Shown here: one piece after another, positions 26,478 to 33,417 of the stretch
Layout: the number at the start of each line of letters is the position of its first letter
Position numbering within the stretch: position 1 is the stretch's first letter
Assembly: GCA_946535985.1 (NCBI GenBank)
Contig: CAMNDY010000003.1
Location: 1-64,000 of the forward strand
Length of the DNA stretch: 64,000 bases
Direction of reading: 5' to 3'
Source of the DNA: an uncultured Treponema sp.
GTDB taxonomy: Bacteria; Spirochaetota; Spirochaetia; Treponematales; Treponemataceae
Notes under the pieces: model-generated
Databases searched by the model: none
The model's input: only the letters and a program-made list of their open reading frames with translations
What the model was told of the DNA's origin: nothing
Made by a program: the position numbers and the translations under genes

Positions 26478-27248
26478 ATGGCAGAAGAGATTACAGTTAT
26501 ACATGAAGCAAGTCCTCAAAAACCATATTTGATTATTGATAAAGCTGCAGGCCTTCCTTCGGCTCCATTAAATGAAAACGATACAAATAATGCCTTTTAC
26601 CAGGCCGCAAAACTTTATCCCCTGCTTCTGAAGGTTCAGGGAAAAAAGGCGGTTGAACACGGTTTATTACATCGCCTTGATACTGCCACCAGTGGACTTA
26701 TGATAATTGCTGCCACACAAGAATGCTATGATTTTTTGCAGGAAGAACAAAAGCAGAGGAGAATTATAAAAACCTATACAGCAGAGTGTAATTTGCAAGC
26801 TGCATTCCCAGATCAAAATATCGCGGTCCCAGAGCAAAAGATCGCGGTCCCTGAGCTCGTCGAAGGGGACTCTTTTATCATCCAATCCTATTTCCGTGCA
26901 TACGGCCCTGGAAGAAAAGAAGTTCGCCCTGTAACATCTTCTTCAAATAAAGCCGCACTTCAAAAAGTTGAAAAACAGGTTTTATATACAACAGAAGTTT
27001 TAATTAAAGAAATTAATCATGAAAGAAATACAGCTTTAGTTGAATGTACAATTACAAAGGGCTACAGACATCAAATCCGCTGTCATCTGGCCTGGTACGG
27101 GCTGCCTATAATAAATGATATTGTTTACAATCCACTGGCTAAAAATAAAAAAGACACAGAAGAAATGCATTTCTGTGCTACTAAAATTCAATTTGAATAC
27201 CCGGAAGGAGACTTGAACTCCTATGTCCGTAAGAACACTTGGACCTGA
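26478..27248 (+). CDS. RluA-family pseudouridine synthase without S4 domain
   Basis: 256 residues. The catalytic Asp is in LLHRLDTATSGLMIIA (about 70); ITKGYRHQIRCHLAWYGLPIIND is the C-terminal RNA-contact motif. No S4 domain. Two oddities. An in-frame insertion at about residues 113-134 reads QNIAVPEQKIAVPELVEGDS, made of a 21-bp tandem duplication plus a palindromic repeat of the PELVEG type. The last 17 codons run across the 3' part of tRNA-Leu on the other strand (from 27198), so the protein ends ...EYPEGDLNSYVRKNTWT from tRNA antisense sequence. The catalytic core looks intact. Substrate unknown (23S rRNA or tRNA). Confidence 0.85.
   Translation: MAEEITVIHEASPQKPYLIIDKAAGLPSAPLNENDTNNAFYQAAKLYPLLLKVQGKKAVEHGLLHRLDTATSGLMIIAATQECYDFLQEEQKQRRIIKTYTAECNLQAAFPDQNIAVPEQKIAVPELVEGDSFIIQSYFRAYGPGRKEVRPVTSSSNKAALQKVEKQVLYTTEVLIKEINHERNTALVECTITKGYRHQIRCHLAWYGLPIINDIVYNPLAKNKKDTEEMHFCATKIQFEYPEGDLNSYVRKNTWT
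26818..26872. repeat. Palindromic PELVEG repeat and 21-bp tandem duplication inside a CDS
   Basis: CAAAATATCGCGGTCCCAGAG and CAAAAGATCGCGGTCCCTGAG are two adjacent 21-bp copies with two differences, followed by CTCGTCGAAGGGGACT. The end matches the widespread CCTGAGCTTGTCGAAGG repeat, which reads PELVEG in this frame. Confidence 0.75.
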
Positions 27249-27281
27249 ACCAAGCGCGTCTACCAATTCCGCCACCCGGGC
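27198..27281 (-). tRNA. tRNA-Leu (CAG)
   Basis: 84 nucleotides on the minus strand. The acceptor arm GCCCGGG pairs with TCCGGGT (two G-T pairs at the ends), the anticodon arm is CTTGG-TTCAGGT-CCAAG with anticodon CAG, there is a long variable arm as expected for tRNA-Leu, and the T arm is AGGAG-TTCAAGT-CTCCT. The discriminator is A and CCA is not encoded. The 3' 51 bases are antisense to the end of the pseudouridine synthase gene. Confidence 0.95.
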
Positions 27282-27354
27282 AATTAAGTTAAATAAGTAT
27301 ATCAAAAATATGAGTTTAAGTCAAACAGAGTGTATTTTATAGGCTTTCCTATAG

Positions 27355-27506
27355 AAACAATAGCTTCCAGCCGAATTCCGTCTTGAAAAACCGGTGGCTA
27401 GCCACCTAAACGCTGAATTGCCTTGGAACTATATACGTTGCCGCCTGGGCGGCAGCAATTCAGAGTTTTTTTTCAATCCGTAATTCGGCTTCCCGCTATT
27501 TTTTTG
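27355..27506. repeat. Large structured intergenic element, family I (copy D)
   Basis: Nested palindrome of about 150 bp. Outer stem AATAGC/GCTATT (27359-27364 / 27495-27500) is flanked by A- and T-rich ends. Within are GCCGAATT pairing with AATTCGGC, hairpin GGTGGCTAGCCACC (27393-27406), stem CTGAATTGC/GCAATTCAG (27413-27421 / 27455-27463) and hairpin GCCGCC-TG-GGCGGC (27440-27453). It aligns with the reverse complement of 3933-4094: shared CCGGYGGCTAGCCRCCT, TATATAC and GCCGC blocks, with paired stem substitutions. It lies between the Zn-ribbon gene and tRNA-Leu, both on the minus strand, so it could also end the Zn-ribbon transcript. Confidence 0.78.
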
Positions 27507-27554
27507 ATTGGATTTCTAAGTAAATTGACTTATATGATATTTTTGATTTATTTA

Positions 27555-27908
27555 TTATAAACAGCTGTAAAGCCCGATAACAAGTGCGATGAGGATGGCT
27601 ATTACTAGGATGTAGAGCCAGATGGGGAGGCTGCCGTCGTAGGATTTGGTAGATGAGGAGGATCTTAGGCCTAGAAGGTTTCTGGTGCCGAAAGAGCTTT
27701 TTTTTCTGTTGGAAGGGGTAACGGCGTAACCGCAGGCGGGACAACCGTGGGTGAATTCTTCGGTTCGGCCGACTTTTCCGCATTTTGGACAGCGTACAGA
27801 GGCAAAAAATTTACCGCAGTACTGGCATACTTTATCATTCTGGTGAACTTCTTTACCGCAGAATTCGCAAAAAAATTTGGCTCTTTTTGACCTGTTAATT
27901 CTCTTCAT
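27555..27908 (-). CDS. Zinc-ribbon membrane protein
   Basis: 117 residues. Six CxxC pairs at the N-terminus (CEFCGKEV, CQYCGKFF, CPKCGKVG, CPACGYAV; about 14-64) form two or more zinc ribbons of the zinc-ribbon/double-zinc-ribbon type. A Ser-rich linker leads to a C-terminal membrane helix (LPIWLYILVIAILIALVIGLYSCL) with almost nothing beyond it, so the ribbons face the cytoplasm if it is tail-anchored. Its start overlaps the 3' end of the pseudo-receiver gene by 14 bp, implying co-expression. Function unknown. Confidence 0.75.
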   Translation of the reverse strand: MKRINRSKRAKFFCEFCGKEVHQNDKVCQYCGKFFASVRCPKCGKVGRTEEFTHGCPACGYAVTPSNRKKSSFGTRNLLGLRSSSSTKSYDGSLPIWLYILVIAILIALVIGLYSCL

Positions 27909-28659
27909 AAATATCTTTTATTTCCACAATAACAAAGGTATTAGAGGGAGCAAGGCTCATTATATTTTTTATAATTACCCGGGCTGTTCTTACTTTTATG
28001 CTGTCAAAAAATGAAAAGCTTTCAATAAGCATTTCTTCTTTTACACTTGATAAGTCTGCTTCATCAAAGAAAGAACAGGAAAGCGTCTTGCCGTTATAAT
28101 CAAAATATTTACCGCTGATGAACTTTTGTGTTGAAGGGTGTGTGAACATAAAGTGACCGGTATTTGTCACGGCTGTTTCTTGTGATGAAGTTTGGGTATT
28201 TTCGACAAGAGGAACTTCTTCTTTCGGCCCTTCGACAGGCTGTCGTTCGCTTCGCGAACTTACCAAGTTTTCTTCGAAAACTTGCGGACCAATCTCATCT
28301 TGTGGTTCCTGAGCTTGTGGAAGGACCATCTTACCAAACTCATCAAACTCAGAAAAACAACCTGTCACGCCTAAAACTCTTGCTTTTTCTTGGTCTTCGT
28401 CAGAAACAGGGGTAGGCTCATAAAGATATATCTCTACATCATCACCACCAATTCCGCTTTTTACAAACTGAACAAGAGTTTTCCAATGACGTGGATATTC
28501 AGAAGAACTAACGACAATTAAATCGGGTCTTATTTCTTCAATATTGTCTAAAGCTTTTAAAAGCCACTTATAAATAATGGTATCATAATTTGCATTTTTG
28601 AGAATTTCATCCAGAGTAGTGTAAACTTTTTCATCTTCAGAAATAATCAGAGCTTTCAT
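27895..28659 (-). CDS. Pseudo-receiver protein with unknown C-terminal domain
   Basis: 254 residues. The first 110 resemble a CheY-like receiver (MKALIISEDEKVYTTLDEIL ... RPDLIVVSSSEYPRHW), but the phospho-acceptor Asp position at the end of strand 3 reads VVSSSEYP, so phosphorylation is unlikely. A low-complexity linker (about 115-170, Glu/Gln/Pro/Val-rich) carries palindromic repeat sequence. The C-terminal 80 residues (KFISGKYFDYNGKTLSCSFFDEADLSSV...) form a beta-rich domain I cannot name; a divergent PilZ-like fold is possible. It overlaps the Zn-ribbon gene and lies 21 bp after the upstream exported-protein gene. Confidence 0.65.
   Translation of the reverse strand: MKALIISEDEKVYTTLDEILKNANYDTIIYKWLLKALDNIEEIRPDLIVVSSSEYPRHWKTLVQFVKSGIGGDDVEIYLYEPTPVSDEDQEKARVLGVTGCFSEFDEFGKMVLPQAQEPQDEIGPQVFEENLVSSRSERQPVEGPKEEVPLVENTQTSSQETAVTNTGHFMFTHPSTQKFISGKYFDYNGKTLSCSFFDEADLSSVKEEMLIESFSFFDSIKVRTARVIIKNIMSLAPSNTFVIVEIKDIYEEN
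28228..28330. repeat. Palindromic PELVEG-type repeats inside a CDS
   Basis: CCCTTCGACAGGCTGTCG (28229-28246) and GGTTCCTGAGCTTGTGGAAGGACC (about 28305-28328) are two copies or half-copies of the CCTGAGC-TTGTCGAAGG family, separated by CGTTCGCTTCGCGAACTTACC and TTTTCTTCGAAAAC inverted repeats. Together they encode the linker of the pseudo-receiver protein on the minus strand. Confidence 0.65.
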
Positions 28660-28680
28660 ACAATAACCTTATTTTATAAA

Positions 28681-29658
28681 TTACTCAGTTCCAAGATTTA
28701 CAACATTGTAATCATAAATTGTCCAGATTCCTTCGCGCTGACGAACCTTGTAGGTATAACGTTTCTTTTCGCTGAAGTTAGGATATTTGAACCATTCAAT
28801 TACAACAACAGAACCTTCAGTAGGAGAGTAGGTTGTTTTTTCAATCTGGAAGCGTTCCGGAACTGCAATAATATCATTTTCAATTCTAGACTGCATCAAG
28901 TCTGCTTTATAAGATTCAATCATTCTTGCTCTTTCTTGAGCAGAAACAGAAATGTATTTTTTGCTTAAAGCAGAGTTTCGTTTTAAAAGAGATTCAACAT
29001 CCATGTAAAGGAAGTACTGATCCCAAAGGGATTTTTGTCTTGCAATGATAGTCTGTTCAACAACTTTATCAGGACCAATTTCCTGAGGCTTTAAGATTTC
29101 ATTTGAATTATCTTTTACAGGAACATAAGTTGAAGAAGCAGCAGAAGCAGAAGGTCTGATTTCCAAAGTCAGGCGGTTAGAAATAAGCTTGATATATTTT
29201 GATTTATAAAGTTCCGGATAAAAACTCATTTCAAGATAATAAACAGAAGGCTCATCAACTTTAATATAATCCTTTACGTTTTCAATGAATGAATACTCTT
29301 CGCCACCTTCAAGTGCAATTTCGCGGAAGTATACAGTTCTGTTTGTAGTACGTTTTTCAATAACAGAATCTGTTGGTTCAAGGGCACTGTTCTTTACAGT
29401 ATAAGCATAAAAGTCCAGGCTAAAGGCTCTGTCATCTGCAAGCTTAAAACGTAGGGTTTCTGTGCCATTATTTTTAATTGTAATATGAACATCTATAGGG
29501 TTTTCATCGTTCATTCCAGGATAATAAATTGATCTGTTATAATACTTGATTGAAACAGATGCCTGTGAATAATCAGGCTGTTTAGCTTCCTGGCCAAATA
29601 AAGACTGTCCAAAAAGACAAAGAATTGATATAATAACTGAAAGTTTACGGATTTTCAA
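28681..29658 (-). CDS. Exported protein of unknown function
   Basis: About 325 residues from TTG 29658, which has AGGAG upstream (minus-strand CAGGAGAATACT) and opens with a signal peptide (KIRKLSVIISILCLFGQSLFGQ). The track start at 29730 would overlap mfd and lacks a ribosome site. The mature part begins with an Ig-like beta region typical of intracellular proteinase inhibitor (BsuPI-like) domains: YPGMNDENPIDVHITIKNNGTETLRFKLADDRAFSLDFY. The C-terminal third (FQIEKTTYSPTEGSVVVIEWFKYPNF...VRQREGIWTIYDYNVVN) looks like a small alpha+beta (NTF2-like) fold. Function unknown; probably periplasmic. Confidence 0.68.
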   Translation of the reverse strand: MKIRKLSVIISILCLFGQSLFGQEAKQPDYSQASVSIKYYNRSIYYPGMNDENPIDVHITIKNNGTETLRFKLADDRAFSLDFYAYTVKNSALEPTDSVIEKRTTNRTVYFREIALEGGEEYSFIENVKDYIKVDEPSVYYLEMSFYPELYKSKYIKLISNRLTLEIRPSASAASSTYVPVKDNSNEILKPQEIGPDKVVEQTIIARQKSLWDQYFLYMDVESLLKRNSALSKKYISVSAQERARMIESYKADLMQSRIENDIIAVPERFQIEKTTYSPTEGSVVVIEWFKYPNFSEKKRYTYKVRQREGIWTIYDYNVVNLGTE

Positions 29659-29714
29659 AGTATTCTCCTGTAAAAAGTTTTTATCTATTATATAATTATT
29701 TTCGGTATTTTTAA

Positions 29715-32700
29715 ATGAAATCATTATCATCTTCTGTTAATAATTTTCTCCATAACTGGAAGGATTTTTCTGCTGCTGCAGACAAAATAACATCCTCTGA
29801 TGTACAATTTCCTCTTCAAATTTCCGGAACTCACGGAAGTCTTTTTACATATTTTTTAAGTGAACTTAGCACTACTGCAAAATTCAAAACCCTGCAAGCA
29901 ATTCAATACAGTAATTCAAGTAAAAAATCTGGTGAATATAAAAGTTTTTCTCAGGATTACCTTATTGTAGTTCCGGGCGAATTTGAAATGAATAACCTTA
30001 CTCAGGATATAAAAACAATCTTTCCCGAAGCAGAAGTTTTTCTTTTTCCAAGTTGGGGAACAATTCCATATAGGCCTGCAGCTCCTGGTTCTTTAGTTTT
30101 TGGTCAGCGAGCAGGATTCCTTTCGAAGCTTTTAGAAAAGCAGACCTTTACTACAAACATAAGTCCCCGCATTTTTATAATCACACAGCGATCTTTTATG
30201 AGCGCCTTACCGCCACCAGAATACACAAGAGGGTTTTCCTTTTCGCTTAAAAAAGGTGATTTAATTGATACTGTTAAGATTGCTCAAAAACTTACAGAAA
30301 TCGGTTATATAAGAGTTTCAAGAGTAAATGTAAGAGGTGAGTTCAGTCTGCGTGGAGAAGTTCTTGATATCTTTCTTCCGCTTGAAGAAAATCCGGTACG
30401 AATTGTTTTTGATTTTGATACAATTGAATCTCTCAAAGAGTTTGAAACCGATTCCCAGATAACACTTAAAAGTAGGGAAAAAATCACAATTTGTCCTACA
30501 AAAGAAGTTTTATGGACAGAAGAGCTTGTAGAAAAATTAAGAGCTAAACTAAAAGAATATCAGGAAACTGCAATTTCTCCAGATTCCAACAGCCAGCATA
30601 TACATCTGCCTTTTACAGAACATGCCCTGCAGTATCAGGAAATGATGCTGGATGAACTTGCTGTAAAAAAAGAAACAGAAGGCGAGGAGTTTTATTACAG
30701 TCTTTTATGGGACAGGCCTTATTCAATTCTTGATTATATTGCTGATAATACTTTTGTCCTTTTTTATGATTATGACAGAATTTTAAATGCAGAACTTGCA
30801 ATAAACCGTGAATTTTCAGGCATGTACCGCAAGACAAAAGAGGATTTACCGGTTTTACCGCCTGACATGATGCTTTATGAGCTCAAATTTTTACTAGAAA
30901 AAGTCTCAAATAGTCTATATTTTAAGACAGTTATAGACGAAAATGAGAATCCGGACTCTTTAATTACATTAAAAACAGAACCTTCTCGCAGTTTCTTTGG
31001 AAATTTAAACTACATGAAGGAAGAACTTACAAATCTTCAGAACGATGGCTGGAATATCACAATTTTTACCGACAACGATAATCAGCAGCTTCGTATTCAT
31101 GAAATATTCAAGGACTGGACAGATATCGAGCCGGACGGGATTCGTAAACCAGTTCAACTTATTCCAAAAGCAATTTCAGCCGGCTTTAATATCCCTGAAA
31201 TTAAACTTCTTATTATTCAGGAAAACGAGATCTTTGGACGCCGTAAGTATGTTGCAAAATCAGTAAATAAAGCTAAATCTCAGGTTATCGATACCTTTGT
31301 TGAGCTTAATCCGGGAGATTACATAGTTCACGTAAACTGGGGAATCGGGCTTTTTCATGGAATTGAGCGTGTAAAATCTCTTGGAAACGAAAGGGATTAT
31401 ATAAAGCTTGAATACGCAGATCAGGAGTTTGCCTTTGTTCCAATTGAGCAGGTAAACCTTGTTCAACGTTATATCGGCAATGAAGGAGAAAAACCTCGTC
31501 TAGACCGCATAGGAAGCAAATCCTGGGAAAACAGAAAGAGCAAAGTCCAGAAAGCTGTAGAGGATCTTGCACAAAAGCTCATAGATTTATATTCAAGAAG
31601 AAAGGCAAGTGTAGGGTACGCTTTTCCAAAAGAAAAGGAGTGGCAGTCTGCTTTTGAAGCAGCTTTTCCTTATGAAGATACTCCAGACCAGATAACAGTT
31701 ACCGAAGAAGTTAAAGCCGATATGGAAAAGCCTGTTCCAATGGACCGTCTTGTTTGCGGAGACGTTGGTTATGGTAAAACAGAAATTGCCATGCGTGCCG
31801 CATTTAAAGCAGTTATGGGTGGTAAACAGGTTGCATTCCTGGCACCAACAACAATTCTTGCAGAACAGCATTATGAAACTTTAATTGAACGCTTTAAGAA
31901 TTTCCCTGTAAAAATTGCCCGTTTAAGCCGCTTTGTGCCTGCTGCCGAACAAAAGAAAACTCTTTTTAAGCTTTCTATGGGCGAACTTGATATACTTGTA
32001 GGAACCCACAGAATAATCCAGAAAGACGTTCATTTTAAAAATCTTGGCCTGATGATCATTGATGAAGAGCAGCGTTTTGGCGTAAAGGACAAGGAACGCC
32101 TTAAGGAAATGAAAAACAATGTAGACTGTCTTACAATGTCTGCAACACCAATTCCACGAACCCTTCACATGAGTCTTTTAAAAATCCGAGACATGAGTCT
32201 TTTAACAACTCCGCCACAAAACCGCCAGCCAATTGAAACTGTTATAGACGAATTTAGTGATGACAGAGTTGCAGCAGCCATAAGACAGGAAATGGACCGC
32301 GGTGGACAGGTTTTCTTTTTGCATAACCGTGTTGAATCTTTGCTGGAGATCCGCCAGAGAATTGAACGAATTGTTCCTGAATGCCTTGTTGATATTGCCC
32401 ATGGCCAGATGACCAGCCAGGAACTTGATGATATTTTCCATCGCTTTAAGATGGGTGGTTTTCATGTTCTTATTGCAACTACGATCATCGAAAACGGAAT
32501 TGATATTCCAAACGTAAATACAATCATTATTGACCGTGCAGATATGTATGGAGTTTCACAGTTATATCAGCTTCGTGGCCGTGTTGGACGCAGTGACCGA
32601 AAAGCCTACGCATATTTATTATATCCAAAAGATAAAGCTCTTAGCGAAGTTGCAATGAAACGACTCCAGGTTATCAGTGATTTTACAGAACTTGGAAGTG

Positions 32701-33302
32701 GCTTTAAAATTGCCATGAAAGATATGGAAATAAGAGGCGCGGGTAACCTGCTTGGAAAAGACCAGTCGGGGGATGTATACGCAGTCGGCTTTGATTTATA
32801 TATGCGCTTACTCAATGAAGCCGTTAATCGTCTTACAGCTCAAAAAGATTATAAACCCGAAAGCGAAGTTCTTATGGAACTTGAATATACAGGATATATT
32901 CCAGACACTTATGTAACTGTACCTCAAATTAAAATGGAGATATACAAGAAGATTGCATCAATTACAACAGATGCAGAATTTGAAGCAATTGTAAATGAAT
33001 TATCTGATCGTTTTGGACCAATTCCTGATGAAGTTTCAAGTCTGCTGGCTTTAGCAGAAATAAGAATTATCTGCGGCAAGCTTTCAATAAAATCTATAAG
33101 AGAAAAACAAGGAGAGGTAAAGGTTGAATTTGGCAATACCTCAAATTTCTCAATTGATAAATTGATGAAGCTTATTAAAGATAATCCTGGAACTATACAT
33201 TTAAACCCAACAATGCCAAATGTGATGTTTATAAAACTTGGTAAAATCGGCTTAAAAGAAAAATCTGAATTTATACGAGAAAAACTAAGCCAGTTGGCCT
33301 AA
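29715..33302 (+). CDS. mfd: Transcription-repair coupling factor
   Basis: 1195 residues. Mfd removes RNA polymerase stalled at DNA damage and recruits UvrA. Domains in order: UvrB-homology region with LFPSWGTIPYRPAAPG (about 115) and VNVRGEFSLRGEVLDIF (about 205); RNA-polymerase-interacting CarD-like domain from FVELNPGDYIVHVNWGIGLFHGIE (about 535-600); helicase domain 1 with Walker A CGDVGYGKTEIAMRAAFKA (about 682) and DEEQRFG (about 785); helicase domain 2 with the TRG-type motif FTELGSGFKIAMKDMEIRGAGNLLG; and a C-terminal domain (about 1040-1180) that controls UvrA contact. Divergent from the exported-protein gene. Confidence 0.97.
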   Translation: MKSLSSSVNNFLHNWKDFSAAADKITSSDVQFPLQISGTHGSLFTYFLSELSTTAKFKTLQAIQYSNSSKKSGEYKSFSQDYLIVVPGEFEMNNLTQDIKTIFPEAEVFLFPSWGTIPYRPAAPGSLVFGQRAGFLSKLLEKQTFTTNISPRIFIITQRSFMSALPPPEYTRGFSFSLKKGDLIDTVKIAQKLTEIGYIRVSRVNVRGEFSLRGEVLDIFLPLEENPVRIVFDFDTIESLKEFETDSQITLKSREKITICPTKEVLWTEELVEKLRAKLKEYQETAISPDSNSQHIHLPFTEHALQYQEMMLDELAVKKETEGEEFYYSLLWDRPYSILDYIADNTFVLFYDYDRILNAELAINREFSGMYRKTKEDLPVLPPDMMLYELKFLLEKVSNSLYFKTVIDENENPDSLITLKTEPSRSFFGNLNYMKEELTNLQNDGWNITIFTDNDNQQLRIHEIFKDWTDIEPDGIRKPVQLIPKAISAGFNIPEIKLLIIQENEIFGRRKYVAKSVNKAKSQVIDTFVELNPGDYIVHVNWGIGLFHGIERVKSLGNERDYIKLEYADQEFAFVPIEQVNLVQRYIGNEGEKPRLDRIGSKSWENRKSKVQKAVEDLAQKLIDLYSRRKASVGYAFPKEKEWQSAFEAAFPYEDTPDQITVTEEVKADMEKPVPMDRLVCGDVGYGKTEIAMRAAFKAVMGGKQVAFLAPTTILAEQHYETLIERFKNFPVKIARLSRFVPAAEQKKTLFKLSMGELDILVGTHRIIQKDVHFKNLGLMIIDEEQRFGVKDKERLKEMKNNVDCLTMSATPIPRTLHMSLLKIRDMSLLTTPPQNRQPIETVIDEFSDDRVAAAIRQEMDRGGQVFFLHNRVESLLEIRQRIERIVPECLVDIAHGQMTSQELDDIFHRFKMGGFHVLIATTIIENGIDIPNVNTIIIDRADMYGVSQLYQLRGRVGRSDRKAYAYLLYPKDKALSEVAMKRLQVISDFTELGSGFKIAMKDMEIRGAGNLLGKDQSGDVYAVGFDLYMRLLNEAVNRLTAQKDYKPESEVLMELEYTGYIPDTYVTVPQIKMEIYKKIASITTDAEFEAIVNELSDRFGPIPDEVSSLLALAEIRIICGKLSIKSIREKQGEVKVEFGNTSNFSIDKLMKLIKDNPGTIHLNPTMPNVMFIKLGKIGLKEKSEFIREKLSQLA

Positions 33303-33417
33303 AAAAGCAGCTCAAGTCGCCTAAATGCCCATTTTTCTATATTATATTACTACTCATAACGCATATTCTGTCTACCTGAACAAGCATATTATGCCCTTTT
33401 ACTAGAATCGGAGAGCG

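Noticed and set aside
29659-29730. N-terminal extension of the exported protein
   Set aside because: It overlaps the start of mfd and would bury the signal peptide; TTG 29658 has AGGAG.
33303-33417. Terminator between mfd and GH31 genes
   Set aside because: GCATATT repeats are present but no stem with a following T-tract could be built with confidence.
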